A stretch of DNA of 33,367 nt from an uncultured Mollicutes bacterium (GTDB taxonomy: Bacteria; Bacillota_I; Bacilli_A; RF39; UBA660): positions 1-33,367 of the forward strand of contig URRF01000015.1 in the NCBI GenBank assembly GCA_900550145.1. Reading direction: 5' to 3'. The position numbers were made by a program, and so were the translations under genes. The notes under the pieces are model-generated. The model made no database searches. It saw only the letters and a list, made by a program, of their open reading frames with translations, and had not been told where the DNA came from. Positions 7,930 through 16,711 of the stretch are shown piece after piece; the stretch's first letter is position 1, and every line of letters begins with the position of its first letter.

Positions 7930-8397
7930 TTAATTTAATAAATAAGATTCAACAACTATTCTTTTATTATTTTCACCAATTTTACAAGTCAATAAAGTTA
8001 ATTTCGTAAATTCATCACTATCAAGTACATATAAATCCGTATCAAAAACTTCATAAACTCTCTTTACTTCATATTTATACTCATATCCATCATACTTCAA
8101 ATATATCATATCCCCCAAATTTAAATGACTTAGATAATTAAAATAAGCATTAGAACCATACCCAGAATGAGCACCAATAATCGTATTACTTCCTATTATA
8201 TCTGGTCTTCCATATTCACTAAATAAAACAATTCCATTTACATATTCATCTATACTATTAATACTCACCTCTTCACTTAAGTTAATGCTATCAATATTTA
8301 GTATTAATTTATCATCAAACTCTTCATTTACATAATACTTACTACATCCAGTCAAAACAAATAATATGCATATACTAACAATTATTTTTCTTAACAC
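7930..8397 (-). CDS. small sortase, probable dedicated anchor enzyme for the upstream adhesin
   Basis: The 155-residue sortase has a hydrophobic N-terminus with a lipobox-like LTGC (15-18), then the beta-barrel. Catalytic residues are in place: His77 in IIGAHSG, Cys138 in LLTCKIG and Arg146 in NKRIVVES. The NAYFNYLSHLNLGD block after the His is typical of class A/D-like sortases. The enzyme cleaves a sorting motif and joins the protein to the peptidoglycan stem or lipid II on the outer face. It is short for the family. The GTG start at 8397 follows AGGA by 7 nt and lies inside the adhesin gene (23-nt overlap), so the two are co-transcribed and probably coupled. The Cys18 lipobox may be chance. 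Confidence 0.9.
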   Translation of the reverse strand: MLRKIIVSICILFVLTGCSKYYVNEEFDDKLILNIDSINLSEEVSINSIDEYVNGIVLFSEYGRPDIIGSNTIIGAHSGYGSNAYFNYLSHLNLGDMIYLKYDGYEYKYEVKRVYEVFDTDLYVLDSDEFTKLTLLTCKIGENNKRIVVESYLLN

Positions 8398-10186
8398 GCT
8401 TATATCCTAACAGAAAAAATATTAAATAATTTACATGATTTATTATTCCCAAATCTGGCAATTTCTCTATTTTATTTGGTTTATCAATTAATTCCTCACC
8501 ATTTTTATTTTCTATTTTATCATTTATTTCTTCTTTATCATTATTATCATCAATTATATCTTTCTCTTCATTCTCAATTTCCTTTTTTATCTTTTCATTA
8601 TAAACTATCACATCTATAAATATCTCATCATTCTCTATATAATAACTACTATTATCATTTATTTCAACAATAATATCATCTATAGCATAATATCCATCTA
8701 TTTGAGTTTCACATAACGTATACACACCTTCTTTATAATTATCAGTAATAAAAATACCATCACTATCAGTAAAATATGTTTTACCATCAATTTCAAACTC
8801 AATATTTTCCATTGGCAATTTAGTACTCAAATCATATACCTTTACTTTCAATTTTGCCTCATAAATTGGAGTGAAAATATTATAAACATGATTCCTATTA
8901 AACATACTTTTATTTAAACGAAACTCACGCATATACTCATTACCAATACCATTATTAGTTATCTGCATTATTCTATAATTATCATAATCTAACGTTATAT
9001 TTGCTTTACCCATTTCATCAGTTACTATTGTAGCAACATCATCACCCTTCGAATTTCTAATAAGAAAAGATACATTCTTGTCATAAAAACTTGTTCCAAC
9101 AATAGGATTACCATATGTTTTGTTTATAGTTATATTACTTTTTAGTGGTTCTAAATATATTGATTCTTTTATATTTATATTACCATTTACTATTTCAAAA
9201 TTATAAACCTCCTTATTTTTTATATACCCCTCACTAACAATTACATGTTTTAATTTATAAGATCCCAAATCTAAATCATCAATATAAATTCTACCAGTTT
9301 CATCAGTTTCAACTTCTTTAACAAACTCATCATCCTTATAAAGTTCAAAAACATTTCCTTTAAAACTAGTTAAACCAGTATTTTCTTTTGATCTTGTTTT
9401 AGAATCAAATAAATCTATACTTATGCTCCCAGGTATAACTTCATAACTATATGTTCTAGATATATCAGGAATACTACCTGCTACTAGCAAATCTTGAGAA
9501 CCAGGTGCACTTAAAAATAAATTTGATCGAATCATTTTATACTGTGTTCTTAACTCAAATTCGCCCTTTCCCTTCTTAATCGCTTTTATAATTACCTTAT
9601 TATTATTAATACTTATATCATTTTCACTATTATTTATAACATTAAAATTATTTAAAACTTCATTTAAATCATCCAATTTTAAAGTAGAACCTATCTCTAC
9701 TTTAAAATTATTTCCTATCTCAGGTACTCTTTTATACTCATTAATACGTTCCTCTATTATAGAAATAATATCACTCAAATCAATTATATTACCCTTACCC
9801 ATACTTTGATCAGTAAAATATACATCAATTCCCATTTGTTTCCATATCATTTGCTGTGCAGCAGCATAATATGCAAATCCGCCTATTTTTCCATATTCAA
9901 AACCAAAATAACTTGTTAATATCATATCATCCTTAATCTCATTACTAATTTCACCTTTAAAATATGTATCAGTGGTTATATTAGTTAATATATCAAGACA
10001 ATAAGCAAGTTGTTTATCAGCCCTTATATAACCTAATTGACCCCAATAAATCACACCATCTTTTTTATAATTATAGTAAACATCAGGCACATAATATACA
10101 CTAACTCTAACACTACTTGAATCCGCCTTAACATTCACACTGATACTCAAAAAAAGTATTGACATAAAAATTAAAATCTTCTTCAT
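8375..10186 (-). CDS. thioester-domain (TQXA) surface adhesin with SpaA-like domains and LPDLG sorting signal
   Basis: The 603-residue protein has a signal peptide (1-21) and a thioester domain. AYCLD contributes Cys63 and AAAQQMIWK contributes Gln111, the pair expected to form an internal Cys-Gln thioester. About three SpaA/prealbumin-like beta domains follow (roughly 255-350, 350-445, 445-535), with repeats such as TDETGRIYIDDLDLGSYKL and GVYTLCETQIDGYY. An acidic Asn/Glu/Lys linker leads to the sorting signal: LPDLG (576-580), a hydrophobic stretch and a basic tail. Thioester adhesins of Gram-positive bacteria bind host surface proteins covalently. LPDLG replaces the usual LPXTG, so the overlapping sortase gene is its probable partner. 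The ribosome site is AGGAGGAAG. Only the third SpaA-like domain seems to keep a Lys/Glu pair suited to an isopeptide bond. Confidence 0.88.
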   Translation of the reverse strand: MKKILIFMSILFLSISVNVKADSSSVRVSVYYVPDVYYNYKKDGVIYWGQLGYIRADKQLAYCLDILTNITTDTYFKGEISNEIKDDMILTSYFGFEYGKIGGFAYYAAAQQMIWKQMGIDVYFTDQSMGKGNIIDLSDIISIIEERINEYKRVPEIGNNFKVEIGSTLKLDDLNEVLNNFNVINNSENDISINNNKVIIKAIKKGKGEFELRTQYKMIRSNLFLSAPGSQDLLVAGSIPDISRTYSYEVIPGSISIDLFDSKTRSKENTGLTSFKGNVFELYKDDEFVKEVETDETGRIYIDDLDLGSYKLKHVIVSEGYIKNKEVYNFEIVNGNINIKESIYLEPLKSNITINKTYGNPIVGTSFYDKNVSFLIRNSKGDDVATIVTDEMGKANITLDYDNYRIMQITNNGIGNEYMREFRLNKSMFNRNHVYNIFTPIYEAKLKVKVYDLSTKLPMENIEFEIDGKTYFTDSDGIFITDNYKEGVYTLCETQIDGYYAIDDIIVEINDNSSYYIENDEIFIDVIVYNEKIKKEIENEEKDIIDDNNDKEEINDKIENKNGEELIDKPNKIEKLPDLGIINHVNYLIFFLLGYKRVKKNNC

Positions 10187-10338
10187 CTCTTCCTCCTTGA
10201 TGCAACTATAAAACTTTTAAACTTATTTTTCAAAGAGTCATATTTTAATTTTTGATAATACTTTATTACTATTTTTTATTTTAATACTTAATATTTAACA
10301 TTTTTATTAAATATATATAAACAAATTATAAATTTTTG

Positions 10339-11553
10339 TTAATTATTCACACTATGAACAATCATTGGAGTATTATACGTTATTTTATCAAATACATATC
10401 CATTATTCCTAGCAGTTCTAATTATATCATCAAGTGCATTTAATGTTTTATAATTACCTGAAAAATCATGCATAAGAACCACATTAGATCTATTCATACT
10501 TAAATTATAAATCACATTATTATAAACCTCATAACTATTTCTTGCATTCCATGCATCACCACTATCAACATTCCAATCAAAATAATGATAACCATTACTA
10601 ACAACATCACGAGTCAAATAACTCATAATACCCTTATTAAACTTACTAACAGTGTTTGAACTTCCACCAGGAAATCTTATTATTTTCACATCCAAGTTTG
10701 TTGTTTTTTTTACTTTATTTTTAATCTTATTCAAATCATCATAAAAACTATAAACAGAAGAATAAATGTTATCATACTGGTGAGAATAACTATGCAAACC
10801 AATCGAATGTCCTTCTTCTACTATTTTTTTAATTACATTATTATATTGATAAGTATAATTAAGAACAAAAAATGTTGCCTTCACATTTTCTTTTTTCAAA
10901 ACTTTTAAAATCTCCTCAGTTATCTCACTTGGTCCATCATCAAAAGTAAGATAAACAACACCATTATTATTACGAATAACATTTACTATTCTTGTTATAG
11001 AACTAACATTGCCACTACTATCACTAACAGAATAAACTATCTTATATTTACCCACTTCATTCTTCAAATTACTAGACGTTTTTACCAAATAAGTTATATC
11101 ACCATCATAATTATCTGTCGCAGTATAACCAAGCTCATCATACTTATAACCTTCTTTTATAAATACCTCATCATCACCTTTTAATTCAATAACTGGTTTT
11201 ACCCTATCAACTACAATTACCTTTCTAGTTTTAATTATCTTTTTCCTACCATAGTTTAATATATAATCCACATTATAAACTCCAATTCTAGACGTATCAA
11301 CTCTATTATTTATAAATACATTATATTTATCAAAACCATAAACAACATAACCATGCTCCTTATACTCTTCATTTAAATTAATACTAATAACTTCATCACC
11401 CTTTAATTCAAACCTTAACAAAGGAAAAACACTGTCTAAATAAACAATAAATAATAACATTGATAATAAAAAAGACAAACTAACAATATTTAACTTCTTT
11501 AAACTTAATACAATAAACACCAAAATTAATAATAATATAAATGCTATTTTCAT
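10339..11553 (-). CDS. membrane-anchored polysaccharide deacetylase with Ig-like DUF5011 domain
   Basis: The 404-residue protein has two hydrophobic segments at the N-terminus (about 3-18 and 23-42) and then a DUF5011 Ig-like module (about 120-195, with GYTATDNYDGDIT and YSVSDSSGN). The C-terminal half is a NodB-type deacetylase with TFDDGP (about 203-208), the metal-binding HSYSH (254-258), RFPGG, DWNVDSGD and VVLMHD. It should remove acetyl groups from peptidoglycan or another N-acetylated surface glycan outside the cell, which in other species gives lysozyme resistance. All catalytic motifs are present. The ATG at 11553 lies 7 nt after GGTG; the in-frame ATG at 11559 is too close to it. 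The Ig module is of the same type as in the 1171-residue protein nearby. Confidence 0.92.
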   Translation of the reverse strand: MKIAFILLLILVFIVLSLKKLNIVSLSFLLSMLLFIVYLDSVFPLLRFELKGDEVISINLNEEYKEHGYVVYGFDKYNVFINNRVDTSRIGVYNVDYILNYGRKKIIKTRKVIVVDRVKPVIELKGDDEVFIKEGYKYDELGYTATDNYDGDITYLVKTSSNLKNEVGKYKIVYSVSDSSGNVSSITRIVNVIRNNNGVVYLTFDDGPSEITEEILKVLKKENVKATFFVLNYTYQYNNVIKKIVEEGHSIGLHSYSHQYDNIYSSVYSFYDDLNKIKNKVKKTTNLDVKIIRFPGGSSNTVSKFNKGIMSYLTRDVVSNGYHYFDWNVDSGDAWNARNSYEVYNNVIYNLSMNRSNVVLMHDFSGNYKTLNALDDIIRTARNNGYVFDKITYNTPMIVHSVNN

Positions 11554-11610
11554 ACACATACACCATTTATTAGTATAACTAAAAAAATTATTTTTATTAA
11601 TTTTGATATA

Positions 11611-11632
11611 ACAAAAAGCACATAAGTGCTTT
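11611..11632 (-). terminator. terminator after tspO
   Basis: On the minus strand AAAGCAC, loop TTAT, GTGCTTT, followed by a short T tract. It lies 75 nt past the tspO stop. Confidence 0.6.
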
Positions 11633-11706
11633 CTTGGAAAATTATCAATTTAAATTGTAATAATACATACCCCATTTTATTATATGTATAAACAAAATAT
11701 TTACTA

Positions 11707-12174
11707 TCATCTATTTAATATATAAATTGCTATAGTCAAATACGTTGCAAAACAAGTCCATATTAAATATGGTATTTGCAATAAACCAGCTTTATTAGAG
11801 ATTCTATAAAACTTAACAATCATTATAATTATAAGTACTAATAAAAGAATAATCCAAATAAAGGCAAACAAACGAAGCTTTAATGAAAAGAAAATAATAG
11901 ACCAAAAGAAATTAATAATTAATTGAATAACATAAACCGTAAGAGCAGAATCTTTATCTCTATCCTTAGAAACATATACCATATATGCACTAATTCCCAT
12001 CAATATAAACAAAATTGTCCACACAATAGGAAATAATACACTAGGAGGAGATAAAGGTGGCTTACTCAAATACTTATAAGTATCCATATCACCACCAGTA
12101 ATTAAAGCAGATAATCCGCCCACACCCAAACTAATTAAAATACTAATAATTAAATATTTATACTTTTTCATCAT
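11707..12174 (-). CDS. tspO: TspO/MBR family membrane protein
   Basis: The 155-residue protein has five membrane helices, the family's normal size. Recognisable blocks are LSKPPLSPPSVLFPIVWTIL (about 36-55), the GISAYMVY that follows, NFFWSIIFF (about 89-97) and the closing YLIWTCFATYLTIAIYILN. TspO proteins bind porphyrins and related ligands and are linked to stress responses; the bacterial role is still debated. A GGTGAT ribosome site precedes the ATG. It follows the DUF421 gene by 14 nt, so they form a two-gene operon ending at the hairpin near 11,620. Confidence 0.92.
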   Translation of the reverse strand: MMKKYKYLIISILISLGVGGLSALITGGDMDTYKYLSKPPLSPPSVLFPIVWTILFILMGISAYMVYVSKDRDKDSALTVYVIQLIINFFWSIIFFSLKLRLFAFIWIILLLVLIIIMIVKFYRISNKAGLLQIPYLIWTCFATYLTIAIYILNR

Positions 12175-12188
12175 ATCACCACTAAATT

Positions 12189-12908
12189 CTATTCAAGCAC
12201 ATCCAAACTTACCACACCTTTATTCCTCTCATAAAAAACTACCTTATCATTTATATCAACAGTAGCAAGAATAATATCACTAATATCCTTACCCTTTAAC
12301 TTTAACTCCTTATTTAACCACTTCTCATCCTTATTTATTTTTTTCAAATTATTATACATAACTTTTCCATCTATAATCACATTAGCACACAAACCATTCT
12401 TACTAACTTTCAATTTCATATCAGTCCTATTTACAGGCAAATACTCACTCTTAGCAAGTATACTAAGTTCACCATTCGCCTCAACTATAGCATAATCTAT
12501 CTCAGAAATATCAAAATAACCATTAACCCTACACTGTTCCAACATATCATTTATATCATACTTAACCTTATAAAAATTATTCTGTAATATTTTTCCATGC
12601 TCAATAAGAATAGTCGGACTCCCCATAAAAAACCTTCTTAACTTAATACTCTTCATCGTACCAACAGATACCAAATAAGCAATACCACCAAATAACAAAA
12701 CAGCAATAATTCCATACAATTCCTCAGATTCCAAATTAATAGTCATCTCAGCAGCAAAATTACCAATAGATATACCAATAACATAATCAAACAAACTAAG
12801 TTGAGAAACCTGTTTCTTACCAATTAACTTAGTTACTAAAAACAAAGTAATTAACGACAATAATCCACGTATTACAACATTAAACAACTCATTATAATTT
12901 ATATTCAC
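12189..12908 (-). CDS. DUF421 (YetF) family membrane protein
   Basis: The 239-residue protein has three N-terminal membrane helices (about 10-90), with TLFLVTKLIGKKQVSQLSLF and YVIGISIGNFAAEM as family blocks. Two small cytosolic or surface YetF beta domains follow, holding GSPTILIEHGKIL and DYAIVEANGELSILAK. In Bacillus such proteins (YetF, YdfS, YrbG, YkjA class) include some linked to spores, but the biochemical role is unknown. The start is a GTG at 12908 with GGGTGA 4 nt upstream. It is the first gene of the pair with tspO. Confidence 0.92.
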   Translation of the reverse strand: MNINYNELFNVVIRGLLSLITLFLVTKLIGKKQVSQLSLFDYVIGISIGNFAAEMTINLESEELYGIIAVLLFGGIAYLVSVGTMKSIKLRRFFMGSPTILIEHGKILQNNFYKVKYDINDMLEQCRVNGYFDISEIDYAIVEANGELSILAKSEYLPVNRTDMKLKVSKNGLCANVIIDGKVMYNNLKKINKDEKWLNKELKLKGKDISDIILATVDINDKVVFYERNKGVVSLDVLE

Positions 12909-13003
12909 ACAATCACCCTATATTTAGTATGCACATTTTTTCTATATGTATAATAAATATATATTTATATTATTCCATCTATTATTAATATATAATACAA
13001 ACA

Positions 13004-13041
13004 TAGTGCATTTTAGGAATAAAAAAAGCTAGTGCATTTTA
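13004..13041. repeat. 12-bp direct repeat around the terminator
   Basis: TAGTGCATTTTA occurs at 13004-13015 and again at 13030-13041, offset by 26 bp. The second copy forms one arm of the terminator hairpin and the end of the micro-ORF. Confidence 0.7.
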
Positions 13042-13053
13042 GCACCAGCTTTA
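13021..13053 (-). terminator. terminator of the giant surface-protein gene
   Basis: On the minus strand AAAGCTGGTGC, loop TAAAAT, GCACTAGCTTT, then T7. The stem has 11 bp with one G-U pair. It lies 25 nt past the stop codon of the 1171-residue protein. Confidence 0.85.
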
Positions 13054-13070
13054 TCAAATTTCTTTTTCAT
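13029..13070 (-). CDS. micro-ORF (13 codons) overlapping the terminator
   Basis: ATG at 13070 opens a 13-codon frame, MKKKFDKAGAKMH, with TAG at 13031-13029. The ribosome site GAGGTG lies 3 nt upstream and overlaps the TGA stop of the 1171-residue gene, so translation could be coupled. Codons 7-13 and the stop run through the terminator hairpin, so a ribosome on it would disrupt termination. No family is recognised. It may be a real basic micropeptide, a device that tunes termination, or chance. Confidence 0.3.
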   Translation of the reverse strand: MKKKFDKAGAKMH

Positions 13071-13077
13071 AGTCACC

Positions 13078-16000
13078 TCAATTTAGACTATCTGTTCTAT
13101 TATTATTTTTGGTTGTTTTTTTTGTTGTTTTTTTGGTTGATTTAGTTGTTTTATTCGGATTAATTGTCTGTTTTTCACATCCACCGCTTGTGCTTTCATA
13201 ACCAAACTCACATAAAATACAGTAACACTCATCATCTAGACTATACTGTGCGCAACCGCTTATATTACATGTTTTTTTTGTTGTTGTAGTTGTTTTAGAT
13301 GGTTTTGTATTATTTCCACCAGAACCGCCGCCACTTGGTTTATTTCCACTAGAACCATTTCCATCATTCTCACAAACCCAATCATGTTTGTTATAATCAC
13401 ACCAACACCAACCTTTTCCTACTGGTGTTGATTTTCCATAACATCCACCGCCACCTGGACTAGGAGTATATCCTGGTTCAACCTGCGTTGTTGATGATAT
13501 AGTACATGTTGTACTTGCATTACCTATTTTTGCAGTTATCGTAGCATTACCCGAACTCTTTATTGTTACTTTTCCATCTGCATCTACTGTTGCAACACTT
13601 CCATTACTTGATGACCATATTACATCTTTTTCATCAGCATCTGCTGGTTTTGGTTTTGCTACTAATGTAAAGCTATCTCCAACATATATATTACCAGCTT
13701 TACATGCTCCACCATCAGTTACTTTATCACCATTATTAGTTATGTCTACACCAGTTGCTGGTTTTTTCATTGGTGCTACTGTGACAGTTTCTTCTGCAAA
13801 CCCATCACTCTTATTTCCTGCTTTATCTACTGCCCATACTTTTACATTGCTTGTTACATTTGCCTGTGTTGTATTTGATGGCATTGTTATCAATTGAGTT
13901 AATTCCTCTAACTCTGTTCCACCATTAATAGTATATATTAACTTACCAAATCCACTTGGTCTTACTGACTCTCCATCTTTAAATGTTGCATTTAATTTTA
14001 CTATTTTAGTATTATTACCTTCAACAGTTAACGTAGGTGCATTTGGTTTTACTGTATCTATATTTGCATACGCAGGATTAATTGTCCATTCTCCTCTATT
14101 TCCTGCTTTATCTACTGCTCTTACATAAACAAATAGTTTTGGTCTACTTGGCTCTGTATTCTCTTGAACAGTTAATTTTCCTGTTGCCTCATTATGAGTA
14201 GTTATTTCTTCTGCTTTCTTTGCCTTTACATCATCATATGTATACTCAAAATGATCTAAATCAGAACCAGAATCAGTTGCTTTATAAGTTAATGTTAAAG
14301 CTTTATTATGCCAATCATTTTCCTTATCAGCCCATGTATGAGTAAATACTACAACTGGACCAGTTCTATCTATATAAACTTTTACTGGATTAGACCAAGG
14401 TCCCTTTACACCAGCTGTTGTCACAGCTCTTATACATATGCTATTCTTACCTTCTTCTGTAAATGTCTTCATACCATCTGTTGCTGACATTCTAGATATT
14501 TCTCCATTAGAATCACTGCAATTAGTTGACCATTCAAAATGTGCTATCTCAGTATTCTTAGCCGGAGTCGCTCTAAATGATATAGTTACACCAGTTTTAT
14601 CTCCACCAGCCCATAACTCATTTGTATTATAAACATTTGATGGATTCAAACTATTACCAATTATTGTTACTTTACTTGGTGCAGTAACATCTATTACTGG
14701 ACCTGTATTACCTTCAATTACATTAACTTTAATTTTCTTTGTAACTGGATCTCCTTCAGTAGTTGAAGCACTTACTACAATTTCATAAGAACCAACTTTA
14801 CAAGCAATTCCACTACCATTACTTATTTTTACTATTGGAGTATTGTTTCCACTGGCTGTAAATGTTACACCTGCTTTTACTAAATCTGCTTCAGATAAAT
14901 CACAACCAGAATCTCTTTTTGTAATTGTTATTGTATCAGGACCACCTATAACTACATTTGTCTCATATATAGTTACTATTATTGATTTTTCTTGAGTTAT
15001 AACTCCATTACCATGTGTTGCTGTATATATAACTCTGTATTTACCTACTCTATTCCAATCAATTGCAGATACTCCTGCTTTCGTCACATAATCTTCAATT
15101 CGCCTTGTTACAGCTACTGCAACACCATTTTCATTAACAGCTGCTGGTGCACTTAATAACGAATCATTACCTTTTCCAACTTCTATTTTTATATTTTCTT
15201 TCTTTCCAGTAAATCTTACACTTGGATTACCAGACACTGCTTCTTTTACAGTTACAGTTCTTACAGCAGTTGCAAGTTCACCTTGACTATCAGTTACTCT
15301 ATAATGAACTTTATATACACCTGCTTTACTAGTATTAACTGCACTCGTATCAGTAACAATCTTACTTGTTATATCTCCATCTTCTTTATCATAAGCAGTA
15401 GCACCTAAATCTATATACTCTGTTCCCTTAGCAACTGTTACTGCACTCTTACCAATTAATGTTATAACTGGAGCATTATTTGCTACTAATTCAGGTTGTT
15501 TTTCCTCTGGACACTCTGTAGTTACTATTACTGCCCTATATGCAATTGCTTCATTTCCTGATGAATCAGAAACTTTATAAACTACTCTAAATGCCCCCAT
15601 TAAATTACCTGTTACTTTATTAGTTACAGCTATTCTATCAGTTATATTACCATCAACATTATCAGTTGCTGTTGCACCTGGTTCTACATACTGATTACCT
15701 TTAACTAAACAATATGGATTTGCACCCTTTAAAGATATCATTGGTGTTACACCATCTAATATACTACCCAAAGTAATATCTATATTAGCAAACTCCTCAT
15801 ATATAACTTTTCTTGTTTTAGATGTTGTATTTCCAGCACTATCACTTACTGTATATGTTAATGTATATTCTCCTGCTTTAGAATAATCTACATTTCCACT
15901 TCTTACAACCTTATCAGTTATATCACCATCATAATCATCTGTTGCAGTATAACCAGGATCAGAAAATTCAGTACCAACTGCCAAACTAATAACAGCATCT

Positions 16001-16593
16001 CCATTTAATCTTAACTCTGGTGCTGTTGTATCATTAGCATTATCAACCAATTCACAATTCAAAGAACCATCGTTATTAACTTGTAATCTTACACTACTAT
16101 TCATAGGATAATACTTCTCTTCTGTACCCTTCTTAAATAGTCCTCCATTATAATATGGATTTTCTATTTTTGCACTTATTAGATTTGCATCAGCTAGTTT
16201 ACTAAATCTAATTATCACTGATGTACCTGGTGTTGTTCTATCTAATAAGTTAGGATTATTATTCAAATATTCCTCTGCCGCATTACATATTTCGTTTTTC
16301 AACTTCACGTACTTCTCATCATTACTAACTCCACCTGTACAGAATTTTAGTAACAAGATAATTATTATCAACAATACAAGTACTACTAATAATATCTTCC
16401 ACCATATGCCATTTTTCTTTTCTTTTTCCTCATATGTTGTATCACTATAATTATTATAATTATCGTAATTAGAATTATTATAATACGCATCATTGTTATA
16501 ATAATCATTCTGTGCTGCATTCTGTATCTCGTTTGGATTATTCATGTTGTTCATATTATTCATGTTGTTCATACCATTTTGATTATCATTCAT
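13078..16593 (-). CDS. giant membrane-anchored surface protein with DUF5011 and Big_2 Ig-like domains
   Basis: The 1171-residue protein has a cytoplasmic Asn/Tyr-rich tail (1-58) that opens with a Met-Asn-Asn repeat. One membrane helix (about 64-84) follows, and the rest is outside. Three DUF5011 Ig-like domains are clear (about 191-266, 284-358, 374-450), with motifs such as GYTATDDYDGDIT and YTVSDSAGN. More diverged Ig-like domains span 458-940, and a Big_2-type domain lies near 945-1035 (VIWSSSNGSVATVDADGKVT). The end holds two Cys clusters (1051-1074, 1119-1139), Gly/Ser and Thr/Lys-rich linkers and no LPXTG. It is thus anchored by its N-terminus and reaches out from the cell, perhaps as an adhesin or envelope scaffold. 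The ribosome site is GGAGGAG. The domain calls are good; the function is unknown. Confidence 0.88.
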   Translation of the reverse strand: MNDNQNGMNNMNNMNNMNNPNEIQNAAQNDYYNNDAYYNNSNYDNYNNYSDTTYEEKEKKNGIWWKILLVVLVLLIIIILLLKFCTGGVSNDEKYVKLKNEICNAAEEYLNNNPNLLDRTTPGTSVIIRFSKLADANLISAKIENPYYNGGLFKKGTEEKYYPMNSSVRLQVNNDGSLNCELVDNANDTTAPELRLNGDAVISLAVGTEFSDPGYTATDDYDGDITDKVVRSGNVDYSKAGEYTLTYTVSDSAGNTTSKTRKVIYEEFANIDITLGSILDGVTPMISLKGANPYCLVKGNQYVEPGATATDNVDGNITDRIAVTNKVTGNLMGAFRVVYKVSDSSGNEAIAYRAVIVTTECPEEKQPELVANNAPVITLIGKSAVTVAKGTEYIDLGATAYDKEDGDITSKIVTDTSAVNTSKAGVYKVHYRVTDSQGELATAVRTVTVKEAVSGNPSVRFTGKKENIKIEVGKGNDSLLSAPAAVNENGVAVAVTRRIEDYVTKAGVSAIDWNRVGKYRVIYTATHGNGVITQEKSIIVTIYETNVVIGGPDTITITKRDSGCDLSEADLVKAGVTFTASGNNTPIVKISNGSGIACKVGSYEIVVSASTTEGDPVTKKIKVNVIEGNTGPVIDVTAPSKVTIIGNSLNPSNVYNTNELWAGGDKTGVTISFRATPAKNTEIAHFEWSTNCSDSNGEISRMSATDGMKTFTEEGKNSICIRAVTTAGVKGPWSNPVKVYIDRTGPVVVFTHTWADKENDWHNKALTLTYKATDSGSDLDHFEYTYDDVKAKKAEEITTHNEATGKLTVQENTEPSRPKLFVYVRAVDKAGNRGEWTINPAYANIDTVKPNAPTLTVEGNNTKIVKLNATFKDGESVRPSGFGKLIYTINGGTELEELTQLITMPSNTTQANVTSNVKVWAVDKAGNKSDGFAEETVTVAPMKKPATGVDITNNGDKVTDGGACKAGNIYVGDSFTLVAKPKPADADEKDVIWSSSNGSVATVDADGKVTIKSSGNATITAKIGNASTTCTISSTTQVEPGYTPSPGGGGCYGKSTPVGKGWCWCDYNKHDWVCENDGNGSSGNKPSGGGSGGNNTKPSKTTTTTKKTCNISGCAQYSLDDECYCILCEFGYESTSGGCEKQTINPNKTTKSTKKTTKKTTKNNNRTDSLN
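16537..16572 (-). repeat. in-frame 18-bp tandem repeat coding Met-Asn-Asn
   Basis: Four 9-bp units (two copies of an 18-bp unit) encode Met-Asn-Asn near residue 8 of the giant protein. Copy-number changes would keep the frame and only alter the tail length. Confidence 0.75.
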
Positions 16594-16625
16594 ATGACCA
16601 CTCCTCCACTATTTTACATATTACA

Positions 16626-16654
16626 ATAGTAACACTATTTTTTTATTTTTTCAA
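16626..16654 (-). promoter_or_regulatory. SigA-type promoter of the giant surface-protein gene
   Basis: On the minus strand TTGAAA (16654-16649), a 17-nt spacer and TACTAT (16631-16626), 33 nt before the start codon. Confidence 0.5.
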
Positions 16655-16711
16655 CTACTTATTTATATTTTATATTTTTTTCTGATATGTTACAATTTAA
16701 ATGGTGATTTT

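Noticed and set aside
8375..8397. A frameshift that split one adhesin-sortase protein
   Set aside because: The sortase has its own GTG start, ribosome site and signal segment, and the adhesin ends with a proper sorting signal and stop. The overlap is a coupling, not a break.
13500..16100. CRISPR-like or nucleotide repeats in the giant gene
   Set aside because: The repetition is at protein-domain level (DUF5011, Ig-like). No regular short DNA repeats with spacers are seen.
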